A stretch of 64,000 nt of DNA, from contig NZ_BAABLI010000008.1 in assembly GCF_039544265.1 (NCBI RefSeq), positions 496,001 through 560,000 on the forward strand, given 5' to 3'. The notes beneath the pieces are model-generated. The model was given only the letters and a program-made list of their open reading frames with translations. It searched no databases and was not told the origin of the DNA. A program made the position numbers and the translations under genes. This DNA comes from Corallincola platygyrae. Its GTDB lineage: Bacteria; Pseudomonadota; Gammaproteobacteria; Enterobacterales; Neiellaceae. Numbering within the stretch: position 1 is the stretch's first letter; every line of letters starts with the position of its first letter. This document shows positions 15,586 through 24,578 of this stretch, in pieces.

Positions 15586-17607
15586 TTACAGCTTAAATCG
15601 ACTGACAGATTGTTGTAGCTGCTCAGCAAGCTGAGAGACTGACTGACTGGCATCGGATGTTGCCTGGGCGCCTTGGCTGGTTTCCTCTGACAAATCGACC
15701 ATAGCGATGAGCTTTTCATGGATCTCCGCTGATACCAGGTTCTGCTCATCGGCTGCCTGGCTGATATGACTGCTCTTGTCATTTATCTGTCCCACAGAGT
15801 CGGCGATATTCTGCAATGCTCGGTCGGATTGCTCGGTCTGCTCAACACACTGTTTGGCGATATTGCCACTGGTCGACATAGCACCAACTGCATCCCCGGC
15901 TTTTTGCTGCAACAGGTCGATCATCTGCTGGATTTCAGCAGTGGAGCTCTGGGTACGACTCGCTAAATTTCGGACCTCATCTGCGACCACGGCAAAACCA
16001 CGCCCCTGTTCCCCTGCGCGGGCAGCTTCAATAGCAGCATTCAGTGCCAGCAGGTTGGTTTGTTCGGCAATGCCCTGAATGACATCGATAACGCTGCCAA
16101 TCTTATCGCTTTCCTGGTTTAGCTCTGCGATCACCTGTTCAGCTATGTCGACTTCTTCGGCCAGTTGCTGAATCTGTTGCTGGGTTCGCGCTGACAAGTC
16201 GCTGACGTTGGCGACATCTTCGTCAGCTTGAGAGACCTCATTCTGTGTGGCCTGTGCTGTACTGGCGACCAGTTCAGAGCTACTGCTTAACTCTGTGGTG
16301 GCGGTTGCCACTTGCTCTATCTGTGCTTTCTGAGCTTGTATGGAATCCGTTGTTTTTTGCGTAATTGACAGGGTCTTGTCTGAGGCTTGGTTTAGTTCTT
16401 CCGCACTGTTGAGGATACTCTGAATCAGCTGGCGAAGGTTACCAATCAGGCTGTTAACGTTGGTTGCCAGAACCGCAAACTCATCATCGCCCTTATCATT
16501 TAGCTGACGGCTAAGATCCCCTGTCGCCGAGATCTTCAGAATATGATTAACCTTAGCCAATGGCCTGAGAATACTGCGTATGGTGGCATAGGCGATACCC
16601 AATGCTACAGCGAGACTGAGCAGTATCACCACAATATTCAGACTGGTGCTGGTTGAGACGGTACTTTGAACATCGCTATCTAGGGCTGTCACCATATTGC
16701 TGGAATGGGCCAGTAGGGCTTCCAGGTGGGTTTCGAGATCGGTTAAGGCCTGCTGACTAGTGGTTTTAGTCTCGGTGAGTTTTTCTTCCAATTGAAGGCG
16801 TTGCCTGTGCACAGAAGCCAAGTTTTTTTCTGAAGAGAGGGCTGTCTGAAGGGCTTCCAACTGAGTATTAATATCTGAAACCAGTTCCGGATCATCAATG
16901 GCACCGGCTTTGCTGTTCATAAATTGCATCTGCACATTGATGTCACTCAGCAGATATCCGAGTTCGTCGGATAGCTGGTCCACCTGTTCCACCGTTGCGC
17001 TTTGAGCGATTGCACTGAGAACTTTGAGTAATTGAGTAAGCTGCCCCTCCAACTTAATGGCCACCGCTGCTGCCGACGCCTGTTCTCCATCATTAGGATC
17101 TGCAAAGTCTGCTAGATCTAATAGCATGCCGCCAGCATCGGCGGACATATCATCCAGTTCCTGTAGCTGTTGTGATTCGGCCATGGTGATTTCAAGGGAG
17201 CTATTTAGGAGTTGCTGAAGCTCTGTCGCGATCCCTTGATAGAGGTTGAAGCTATTGGATACCTGCTGTGTTGCTTCTGCTAAGCCAGTGTCACTTTGCA
17301 GCAGGGGCTGGTTTTCCTGCAAACTGGCAGTGAACTGTGTTTGTAGCTGGCTCAGGTTTTCAGCTGTTGATTGCAGGCTGGCAATATCTTTGAGGTGCAA
17401 CGCTTTGGTTTGCGTTTTATCTATATCGCCTAGGATCTGAATCAGCTGATTACTGGCTTTAAAGCTAGGCAGTGCTAATTGACTGACTTGGCTCTGGCTT
17501 GAGCCAACATTATACAAGCCCGCTGTTGAGCTTATGCCGACAACGAGTAAAAGCAGGGTAAGCACGGCGAATCCTGCTATGATCCGCACCGCTACGGTGA
17601 ACTTCAT
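15586..17607 (-). CDS. Methyl-accepting chemotaxis protein
   Basis: A 673-residue transducer. TM1 is at about residues 9-30 and TM2 at about 320-345 (IVVILLSLAVALGIAYATI). Between them is a periplasmic sensor of about 290 residues, helical and rich in Gln, Leu and Ser, without a recognisable ligand domain. A HAMP domain follows TM2 (RPLAKVNHILKISATGDLSR). The signalling domain has the hairpin tip EQTNLLALNAAIEAARAGEQ followed by GRGFAVVADEVRNLASRTQ. It would relay an extracellular signal to CheA/CheW. I do not see a C-terminal CheR-docking pentapeptide; the protein ends SVSRFKL. The ligand is unknown. Confidence 0.93.
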   Translation of the reverse strand: MKFTVAVRIIAGFAVLTLLLLVVGISSTAGLYNVGSSQSQVSQLALPSFKASNQLIQILGDIDKTQTKALHLKDIASLQSTAENLSQLQTQFTASLQENQPLLQSDTGLAEATQQVSNSFNLYQGIATELQQLLNSSLEITMAESQQLQELDDMSADAGGMLLDLADFADPNDGEQASAAAVAIKLEGQLTQLLKVLSAIAQSATVEQVDQLSDELGYLLSDINVQMQFMNSKAGAIDDPELVSDINTQLEALQTALSSEKNLASVHRQRLQLEEKLTETKTTSQQALTDLETHLEALLAHSSNMVTALDSDVQSTVSTSTSLNIVVILLSLAVALGIAYATIRSILRPLAKVNHILKISATGDLSRQLNDKGDDEFAVLATNVNSLIGNLRQLIQSILNSAEELNQASDKTLSITQKTTDSIQAQKAQIEQVATATTELSSSSELVASTAQATQNEVSQADEDVANVSDLSARTQQQIQQLAEEVDIAEQVIAELNQESDKIGSVIDVIQGIAEQTNLLALNAAIEAARAGEQGRGFAVVADEVRNLASRTQSSTAEIQQMIDLLQQKAGDAVGAMSTSGNIAKQCVEQTEQSDRALQNIADSVGQINDKSSHISQAADEQNLVSAEIHEKLIAMVDLSEETSQGAQATSDASQSVSQLAEQLQQSVSRFKL

Positions 17608-17659
17608 ACCTTTTTCCCCAATGTATTCTTTTTATTATTATTTTAGGTCTATAGAACAA

Positions 17660-17674
17660 TAGTGATTATCACTA
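17660..17674. promoter_or_regulatory. Palindrome upstream of the chemoreceptor gene
   Basis: TAGTGATTATCACTA is a perfect inverted repeat about a central T, 53 bases upstream of the chemoreceptor start codon. Its position suits an operator. It does not match the Fur consensus closely and I cannot name the regulator. Confidence 0.35.
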
Positions 17675-17728
17675 CGCCTAAAAGGTAGGATAGTACGAAT
17701 ATGCGGGGTGGAAAGCTGTGCGGTTTGT

Positions 17729-18553
17729 CTACTTTGTAGGCAAAGTGCAGGGCAGGCTATGTCTGGTTTGAGTTTCCCAGCAGAGGGCGGTCAGGTTATT
17801 TCCCCAAACGCATCCAGTATCTAACGCGTGGATCGTATCGTTACCTGTATTCCCTAACAAAGATGCCCAGTGTCCAAACACTAACGGAGGATCCGAGTGT
17901 TGGCTGCGGCAGTTAAACCAGGGGACTAGCTCGCTGTTATCATTGTTTTCGGGGGCGGTTTTGCATTGCATTTCGAGGCTAAGGTCTTGCCTGTAAACGA
18001 ATCGCATGCGAGTCAGAGCGTTAATTGTGAAACGGAGGGATTCCTCTTTGCTTAGGTTTTCAGACCACAAAGAAGGACCGTTACCATACATGTTTCGGAG
18101 TAGTTTTCGGTACTCGTTGCCGCGGAGCTTTTTTTCAACCTTTCTGGCCGCTTTCTCTGCGCTATCCACACTCCACTGCGGTGGGATCCCCGCATGTGTC
18201 ATGACAAACCTGTGGTCAGGATGGCGCTTAAAAAGGGGTTGATGCCTCAACCAATGCAGCAGTTCATCCCTGTCGGGAGCATTCATTAGGTTGGCGAGTT
18301 GGTCTTTGTCTTTAACTTTGGCAAAACCCTCGGCGCAGGCGAGCAGGTGAAGATCGTGGTTGCCAAGTACCGTTATCGCAGAATCCCCCAGTGATTTCAC
18401 AAACCGAAGGGTTTCCAGCGATTTTGCGCCGCGCGCAACCAAGTCCCCAGTTAGCCAGAGCTGGTCTGTTTTGCTATCAAACTCTACCTGTCTAAGCAGG
18501 GCGTCCAATTCATCGAAACAGCCCTGAATATCACCGACGATATAAGTCGCCAT
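17729..18553 (-). CDS. apaH: Bis(5'-nucleosyl)-tetraphosphatase, symmetrical
   Basis: A 274-residue metallophosphoesterase with the ApaH motif series: GDIQGCFDELDALL near the start, GDLVARGAKSLETLRFV, GNHDLHLLA and the later FVMTHAGIPP. It cleaves Ap4A to two ADP and in E. coli also removes NpN caps from RNA. Last gene of the lptD-surA-pdxA-rsmA-apaG-apaH operon, one base after the apaG stop. No clear terminator follows. Confidence 0.95.
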   Translation of the reverse strand: MATYIVGDIQGCFDELDALLRQVEFDSKTDQLWLTGDLVARGAKSLETLRFVKSLGDSAITVLGNHDLHLLACAEGFAKVKDKDQLANLMNAPDRDELLHWLRHQPLFKRHPDHRFVMTHAGIPPQWSVDSAEKAARKVEKKLRGNEYRKLLRNMYGNGPSLWSENLSKEESLRFTINALTRMRFVYRQDLSLEMQCKTAPENNDNSELVPWFNCRSQHSDPPLVFGHWASLLGNTGNDTIHALDTGCVWGNNLTALCWETQTRHSLPCTLPTK

Positions 18554-18554
18554 C

Positions 18555-18929
18555 TCAGTTCACTGTACCGGGGATCGCCAGTCGGAAAGCAGGAATTGGC
18601 GCTTTGAAGCGGGCCCCTGATGCGGTTTGCATCAGGTAGTGCCCCTGCATAAAGCCGATTGGGGTAGGAAATGCTGCGCTGGAGGTGTACTCAAACTCAT
18701 CGTCCGGTGCGATATAAGGCTGTTCTCCTACCACTCCGGGGCCATGCACTTCATTGGCTTCGCCATTGCCATCGGTGATAATCCAGTGGCGCTCGAGCAA
18801 CTGGATCTCTTCTTCACCCATATTCTCTATGGTGATGGTGTACGAGAACAGGTAGTGCTCATTTTCCGGTGTTGAGTGCTCCTCCATATATTCGGGCTCA
18901 ATGGTTATTCGTATGGAGGGTTGGCTCAT
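18555..18929 (-). CDS. apaG: ApaG domain protein
   Basis: A 124-residue protein of standard ApaG length (E. coli 125). It shows YLFSYTITIENMGEEEIQLL, RHWIITDGNGE, VHGPGVVGEQPYI and MQGHYLM, the hallmarks of this immunoglobulin-like fold family. The biochemical role is uncertain. It overlaps the rsmA stop by four bases and precedes apaH, the conserved order. Confidence 0.96.
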   Translation of the reverse strand: MSQPSIRITIEPEYMEEHSTPENEHYLFSYTITIENMGEEEIQLLERHWIITDGNGEANEVHGPGVVGEQPYIAPDDEFEYTSSAAFPTPIGFMQGHYLMQTASGARFKAPIPAFRLAIPGTVN

Positions 18930-19744
18930 TGGTTCGCCTCGGCTTCATCTACTGCATTGGCGATAGCGACGAATTGCGCCACAGTCAGCTCCTGTGGACG
19001 CAACTTATCACTGATTCCGAGGCTAGCAAGCAGGTCAGGCTCCAGTAAGTTTTTAAAGCAGTTGCGTATTGTTTTTCGGCGCTGGTTGAATGCTTCTAAA
19101 CAGACTCGGTTAAGGGTCTTCACCGAATTTACTGGATGTGGTGGAGTTTGGTGAGGTATTAACCTGACAACGGCAGATTCAACTTTAGGCGGCGGCTGAA
19201 AAGACTCAGGCGGCACGTGAACCACAGGCAAAACCTGACAGTAGTACTGCGTCATAACTGTCAGGCGGCCGAACTGTTTGGTGCCAGGGCCGGCTGCCAT
19301 GCGTTCAACAACCTCTTTTTGCAGCATAAAGTGCATGTCTTTGACATGGGGAAACTGAGCAAACAGGTGGAACATCAAAGGAGTAGAGATGTTATAGGGC
19401 AGATTGCCAAAAATCCGCAAAGGACCACCAAGTTCCTTTGCCAGGGCGGCAAAGTCAAACCGCATCGCATCCATCTCATGAATGGTGAGCTTGGGTGCCA
19501 AAAACGGATGGTGGCGCAGGCGTTCGGCGAGATCTCTGTCCAACTCAACAACATGCAAGTGGTCTGTCTCGTCAGCAACAGGCTCTGTTAGTGCACCCAG
19601 TCCAGGACCAATTTCAACCAGAGGCTCTCCTGGCTGAGGGTGAATAGCCGTGACAATTTGTTCGATAATGTGATGGTCGTTGAGGAAGTTCTGACCAAAA
19701 CGCTTCCGGGCCGTATGGCCCATATGTTTTCTATTCTGTGCCAT
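18926..19744 (-). CDS. rsmA: 16S rRNA dimethyladenosine transferase (KsgA)
   Basis: A 272-residue enzyme that dimethylates A1518 and A1519 (E. coli numbering) in 16S rRNA. It starts HTARKRFGQNFLNDHHIIEQ, has the SAM-binding VEIGPGLGALTEPV and the catalytic IFGNLPYNISTPLMFHL. The C-terminal helical domain with FNQRRKTIRNCFKNLL is intact. It overlaps the pdxA stop by 14 bases and apaG by four, so it is translationally coupled. Confidence 0.97.
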   Translation of the reverse strand: MAQNRKHMGHTARKRFGQNFLNDHHIIEQIVTAIHPQPGEPLVEIGPGLGALTEPVADETDHLHVVELDRDLAERLRHHPFLAPKLTIHEMDAMRFDFAALAKELGGPLRIFGNLPYNISTPLMFHLFAQFPHVKDMHFMLQKEVVERMAAGPGTKQFGRLTVMTQYYCQVLPVVHVPPESFQPPPKVESAVVRLIPHQTPPHPVNSVKTLNRVCLEAFNQRRKTIRNCFKNLLEPDLLASLGISDKLRPQELTVAQFVAIANAVDEAEANQ

Positions 19745-20747
19745 CTCGCTCAGCCTGTCTGTTCACCATATCTATCGCCTGGTTAATCGCGACAAACATA
19801 CTGCCTGGATCTGCATTGCCACTGCCGGCTAGTTCTAATGCCGTTCCGTGATCGACGGAGGTCCGCGTAAATGGGAGTCCCAGTGTAATGTTCACGGCCG
19901 CACCAAAACCTTTGTATTTGAGTACCGGAAGCCCTTGATCGTGATACATCGCCAGAACGACATCAGCGTCATCCAGGTATTTCTCTTGAAATACGGTATC
20001 TGCCGGGTAGGGGCCTCTAAGATCAAAACCTTCGGTCTCTCTTAGCGCTGTCATTACTGGCTCAATAACTTCTATCTCTTCACGTCCCAGGTGACCATCT
20101 TCACCTGCATGGGGATTCAGGCCACAAACGAATATCGAAGGGTTTTTGATAGCGAATTTGTTGACCAGATCTTTGTGCAGAATTCGGATGATGTTTTCCA
20201 AGCGCTCAGCAGTAATCGCTTTGGAGACGTAAGCGAGGGGAATGTGAGTGGTTACCAGTGCAACCCTTAATCCCTCGGTGGCAAGCATCATTACGACGTC
20301 ATTGACGCCAGCTTCCTGAGCAAAGTACTCGGTGTGGCCACTGAACGGTACTCCTGCGCGATTGATAACACCTTTATGGACCGGACCAGTGACAATGGCA
20401 TCAAATTGATTGTCCATATTGCCATGGCAGGCTTGTCGAAGTGTTTCAACAACGTACTGGCCGTTTTGTTCGTCCAATTTTCCGGGGGTAACCGTATGGT
20501 TTAATGGTACCGGCAGTACGGTAAGGGTACCCTTAGCCTGTATTTGTGGGGCGGCTTTGGGGTCGTAGTCGCGTAGCGAAACAGGCAGACCCAATTGTTG
20601 TGCGCGTTGCGTCAACAGTGAAGGGTCGGCTACGACAACCAGCTCAACAGGCCACTCTTGTTGAGCCATTTGTATGACGAGGTCGGGACCTATACCTGCA
20701 GGCTCGCCTGCCGTCACAGCGATGCGTTTCACCTTACTTAGGCTCAT
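19731..20747 (-). CDS. pdxA: 4-hydroxythreonine-4-phosphate dehydrogenase
   Basis: A 338-residue PdxA. It begins RIAVTAGEPAGIGPDLVIQM and has TGPVHKGVINRAGVPFSGHT, the metal-ligand His residues in NPHAGEDGHLGREEIEVIEP, and MYHDQGLPVLKYKGFG. It oxidises 4-phosphohydroxy-threonine in the deoxyxylulose-dependent pyridoxal phosphate pathway. Between surA and rsmA, as in E. coli. Confidence 0.96.
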   Translation of the reverse strand: MSLSKVKRIAVTAGEPAGIGPDLVIQMAQQEWPVELVVVADPSLLTQRAQQLGLPVSLRDYDPKAAPQIQAKGTLTVLPVPLNHTVTPGKLDEQNGQYVVETLRQACHGNMDNQFDAIVTGPVHKGVINRAGVPFSGHTEYFAQEAGVNDVVMMLATEGLRVALVTTHIPLAYVSKAITAERLENIIRILHKDLVNKFAIKNPSIFVCGLNPHAGEDGHLGREEIEVIEPVMTALRETEGFDLRGPYPADTVFQEKYLDDADVVLAMYHDQGLPVLKYKGFGAAVNITLGLPFTRTSVDHGTALELAGSGNADPGSMFVAINQAIDMVNRQAERDGTE

Positions 20748-20750
20748 TGC

Positions 20751-22061
20751 TTATCCCTGTTCTGATTCTTCATCCAGGATCTGGATGTAGGCTTCAGCAC
20801 GGATTTCACCCAACCAAATACCTTGCTGCTCGATAAATTTACGGTTGAATATCAACTGATAAGCTTTGTCTTTTTGTCTATCTTCAGTAGCGTCATTAAT
20901 TCGGCGTTCATGTAACTGAACGATGTGCCAACCATGCTGTGTTCTGAATGCATTTGATATCTGGCCGGGTTTCAATTCAGCTAATGCGCGTTGAAATGCT
21001 GGCACATAGGCATTGGGATCGCTCCATCCCAGCTCCCCCCCGTTGGGAGCAGAGCCTGGGTCATCTGAATATCGGCTAGCCAGTTCAGGGAAGGTTGCAT
21101 CGTCTTTTCGCAGATCGGTTGCAAACTGATTCAGCATTTGTTCCGCTTTCTCTTCGCTCAGAATGATGGAAGGTTTGATCAAAATATGTCGAGAACTGAT
21201 CTCTTCAACTTCTACTTTTTCTGCGCCGCGGATATCAAAGATTTTGATTAGGTGAAAGCCTCGGCTGGTGCGAATTGGGCCGATGATTTCACTTTTATTG
21301 GCATCGCCAGCGATCTCAGCAAAAAGCGTTGGCATTTCATTTAGGTTCATCCAACCCCAATCACCGCCCTCCAGCGCTTTAGGGCCTGAACTACTGGCAA
21401 TGGCTGTGCGGGCAAAATCGGCCCCTTCGTTCAGCATTTTCAGTACCTTGTTGGCAGTTTCTTCTGCCTGAGTCATCTGTTCTGAGCTGGCTTCGTTTTC
21501 GAGCCCAATCATGATGTGACCCACGTGATATTCAACTTCTTTAGCTCCTTCTTCGTTCATTTGCCGCACAAGGCTGTCGATCTCTTGTGGTGTAATATTA
21601 ACGCGGCGGCGAACGTTGATGCGGCGGACATCACCCGTGGTTAGCTCTTCTCTGACTTTCAGACGGAAGTGTTCATAGCTTTGACCTTCAGATTCCAGTT
21701 TTTGGCGGAACTGCTCTAGGGTCAGACCATCGTCTTTGGCAATATTCTCTAACGTTTGCTGCAGTTGTGCGTCAGCGATCTGCAGCCCCATTCTTTCTGC
21801 GAGCTGCAGCTGCAAACTTGTCATGATTAAGCGGTCAAGTACCTGAACTCGCAGTGCGCGATCTGATGGCAACGTCTGGCCAGCTTCCTTGGCGTTACGT
21901 TTGATGTCACCCATCATTTCATCAATTTCACTTTGTAGAACAACACCTTCGTTGACGATGGCTACAACCTTATCAAGAAGCTGAGGTTCCTCAGCTGCCA
22001 GCCCCGTGGAGTAAAGAGCCACAACAAGCAGCAGGCTTTGTTTCAGATGACGGAGTTTCAT
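20751..22061 (-). CDS. surA: Periplasmic chaperone and peptidyl-prolyl isomerase SurA
   Basis: A 436-residue secreted protein. The start is placed at the ATG at 22061 (MKLRHLKQSLLLVVALYSTG) because it gives a proper signal peptide, cleaved near LAAEEPQ; a longer frame to 22133 only adds a non-signal extension. The N-domain follows, with LDKVVAIVNEGVVLQSEID. Two parvulin domains come next: VGHIMIGLE...GGDWGWMN and SRHILIKPS...GGELGWSDP. SurA escorts outer-membrane proteins to the BAM complex. Its neighbour lptD encodes a well-known client. Confidence 0.96.
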   Translation of the reverse strand: MKLRHLKQSLLLVVALYSTGLAAEEPQLLDKVVAIVNEGVVLQSEIDEMMGDIKRNAKEAGQTLPSDRALRVQVLDRLIMTSLQLQLAERMGLQIADAQLQQTLENIAKDDGLTLEQFRQKLESEGQSYEHFRLKVREELTTGDVRRINVRRRVNITPQEIDSLVRQMNEEGAKEVEYHVGHIMIGLENEASSEQMTQAEETANKVLKMLNEGADFARTAIASSSGPKALEGGDWGWMNLNEMPTLFAEIAGDANKSEIIGPIRTSRGFHLIKIFDIRGAEKVEVEEISSRHILIKPSIILSEEKAEQMLNQFATDLRKDDATFPELASRYSDDPGSAPNGGELGWSDPNAYVPAFQRALAELKPGQISNAFRTQHGWHIVQLHERRINDATEDRQKDKAYQLIFNRKFIEQQGIWLGEIRAEAYIQILDEESEQG

Positions 22062-22141
22062 ACGGAGTTCTTCTTTCGTTTTTTTCTCAAGTGAGCAGAC
22101 CCGCCTATGTTGGCGGGCCTGACAGTCTATCACAGGGGCTG

Positions 22142-24430
22142 CTAGTTGTTGATATACTCGTTTCGTAAGTCGCCGAACAGAGAGTCTGACTCCATTTCCT
22201 GATAACCAGGTGTGCTGGCGCCGCCGAAGCCTTTAATAATAAAGTTTACCCATACTCCACTATCGAACTCATCGCGAGATGAGGCGGGGGCATCATCATC
22301 AGGGAAGTTGGTATTGAGGTACCTGTGGTAGCCAACACGAATCGCGTAGCAACAAGACTCAAACTGCAACCCTAAGTAAGTTTCAATGGAGCGATTCTCT
22401 TCTAGATCTTTATACCAAGATCCCACCATTTGAATGCCGTCAGTCAAGGGCCAACTCGCTAGCACGCCCAGCTGATTTACTTTGTCGGTCTCAGTAATTT
22501 CTGGCAAATATCTGTGATTCAGTTGGATACGTTTATTGGGCTCAGGTTGGTAGTTGATCATCGACGCGTTCTTCAGGGTTTTGCCTTCGGAAGTGTCATA
22601 CTGCACTTCGTTGTGGAAATACCAGTTCTGATCCAGGAACACATCTAACTCTGCAGCGAGCGCCGAATGGCTCTCTGTCACCTGAGTGGTGTCGTCAGTC
22701 AGCGTTACTTCACTATCAGACAGGTAATAGATCTGGCCCAGGCTGAAACGAAGTCTTTCTCTGCTTCTTTCATCTATAAATCGGGTTGTTGCACCCAGAG
22801 TTAACTGATTGGCGTCTGCGATCCTATCAAGGCCAACGTAACGGCGAGCCCGGAATAGAGAATCATAGTCATACTGCAATTGGTTGGTGTCATAAATTCC
22901 GATATTGTCCTGGTTTTCATGAGGTACATAGACGTACTGCGCTTTTGGCTCAAGGGTTTGCAGATAGCTATCACCAAAGATGGAGGCATCACGTTCGAAG
23001 TTAAGTGAGCCAAACATGCGAAAACTCGGCAGAGTACGACTTACAGAAGAGTCGAAAATTTCATTGAATGGTTCATCCTTGGTGTTCTGTTCATAGAACG
23101 TTTGGTAAAGCTTGGCTTCAGTCAGCAGTGTGTAGCTTGGCCCACCCAGTGGCACACTTAGAGTTGGTTCAATATGCAATCGAGAAGCTGTTGGGATGTC
23201 GCTATCTCTGTGGTCAAAGTAAACCACTTCACTATAAAGATCGAAATCTACATAGGGCAGTACTTCAGGCTCTCTAAAGGTTGCTTCAATGGCAGGTAGC
23301 ATACGGTGAGAGCTAAGAGAGTCACCCAGTTCCTCGTAATCAAGTAAGCGAATGTTTACTTGCCAGTCTTTCTCGTAGTAACCCACATCTGCGGTGCGCT
23401 CTAAGCGGTTATCTGTACTGGAAGCAACATCAGATCCTAAGTCATTGAGATAGTTGTCATCACTGATGGTGGTGTAATCAAAGTAGCCACGCCAGTGTTT
23501 GTTCCAACGTGTTTCTTGTTCCCAATGAAATAGATAACGCTCATCTTCATTGATCAGGCTGTCATCTTTATTCATATATTCCAGGTTGAACTGGCCATAA
23601 TGTCTTTCTGTCAGATATCGGTACTCAGTGATTAATTGGGTACCTCGATCGCTCATGTAACGCGGAGTAATGGTGGCATCCATGCTGGGGCCGATGTTCC
23701 AGTACCAAGGGGTCTGCATCTCAAAACCATTGTCAGAGCTATTGCCTACGCTTGGAAAAAGGAAGCCGCTTTTGCGTTTGTCACTGACGGGAAATGTGAA
23801 ATAGGGAACATAAATGACGGGTGTATCCTTAATGTATACCCAAGAGCCCCAACTCTCGCCCCACTCCTCGTCACCATTGATAATGACTTCGTCCGCTCTC
23901 AGCTCCCAGCTGTTGTCGCCCTCGGGACAGGTGGTAAATGAGCCTTCTTCGAGTACAACCAGGTTGCCGCTCTCTAACGCGATGCGTTCAGCTTTTCCCC
24001 GCCCGAGTTGACCTGAAAACTGGTATTCGGCTTTGGTCAATTCAGCGGTACCCGTAGTAACGTCAGCTGACAGCTTTTCACTGCTGATATCTAACCAGCC
24101 GTCAGAGTAGCGAATGCCCCCTTCGGCATTGACCCGTTGTTGCTCTCTGTCGACGGAAACATGATCAGCCTGCAGGGTTCTGTCTCCCTGCTTTAACTGA
24201 ACGTCCCCCTGAAAACTCGCCTCCTGGCCATCTCCAGCGGCGCGGCCAGCGGAGATCTCCAAAGGCAGGTTACCCAGAGTTTTTCTATCGGTCGGCGGTT
24301 TGGCCGCAGTGGTGTAGCATTGGGACATTGGCAATTGAGCAATATCTTCCTGTTGTACCACAGGTGCTTGCGGCTCTGCATACGCCCACATAGATGCCGT
24401 AAGAGGCAGTGCTAACAACAAAAAACGCAT
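22142..24430 (-). CDS. lptD: LPS-assembly protein LptD
   Basis: A 762-residue outer-membrane protein. A signal peptide (residues 1-18, ending AYA) is followed by the OstA/LptA-like jellyroll (about 50-190, with LQADHVSVDREQQRVNAEGG) and a large beta-barrel. Cysteines are found early (QCYTT), mid (TTCPEGDNSWEL) and in a late pair (SCCYAIRVGYHR); the late adjacent pair and early Cys fit the interdomain disulfides of E. coli LptD. With LptE it inserts LPS into the outer leaflet. First gene of the operon through apaH, divergent from amgK. Confidence 0.95.
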   Translation of the reverse strand: MRFLLLALPLTASMWAYAEPQAPVVQQEDIAQLPMSQCYTTAAKPPTDRKTLGNLPLEISAGRAAGDGQEASFQGDVQLKQGDRTLQADHVSVDREQQRVNAEGGIRYSDGWLDISSEKLSADVTTGTAELTKAEYQFSGQLGRGKAERIALESGNLVVLEEGSFTTCPEGDNSWELRADEVIINGDEEWGESWGSWVYIKDTPVIYVPYFTFPVSDKRKSGFLFPSVGNSSDNGFEMQTPWYWNIGPSMDATITPRYMSDRGTQLITEYRYLTERHYGQFNLEYMNKDDSLINEDERYLFHWEQETRWNKHWRGYFDYTTISDDNYLNDLGSDVASSTDNRLERTADVGYYEKDWQVNIRLLDYEELGDSLSSHRMLPAIEATFREPEVLPYVDFDLYSEVVYFDHRDSDIPTASRLHIEPTLSVPLGGPSYTLLTEAKLYQTFYEQNTKDEPFNEIFDSSVSRTLPSFRMFGSLNFERDASIFGDSYLQTLEPKAQYVYVPHENQDNIGIYDTNQLQYDYDSLFRARRYVGLDRIADANQLTLGATTRFIDERSRERLRFSLGQIYYLSDSEVTLTDDTTQVTESHSALAAELDVFLDQNWYFHNEVQYDTSEGKTLKNASMINYQPEPNKRIQLNHRYLPEITETDKVNQLGVLASWPLTDGIQMVGSWYKDLEENRSIETYLGLQFESCCYAIRVGYHRYLNTNFPDDDAPASSRDEFDSGVWVNFIIKGFGGASTPGYQEMESDSLFGDLRNEYINN

Positions 24431-24578
24431 CCGTTTTCTCTTTATTATTGGGTCCGGCAGGATATCGAGCCGATCACGTATTCGGCATCAATTCAAAGTT
24501 ACTTAATAAGATATGATACTTGACCGCTTTTGACTCTGTTAACCTTGCTAGCAATTTTATTGAGAATTATTTTGCAAA

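Noticed and set aside
17660..17674. Fur box for the palindrome before the chemoreceptor
   Set aside because: It is a dyad about one base but lacks the TGATAAT arms of the Fur 7-1-7 pattern; kept only as an unnamed operator candidate.
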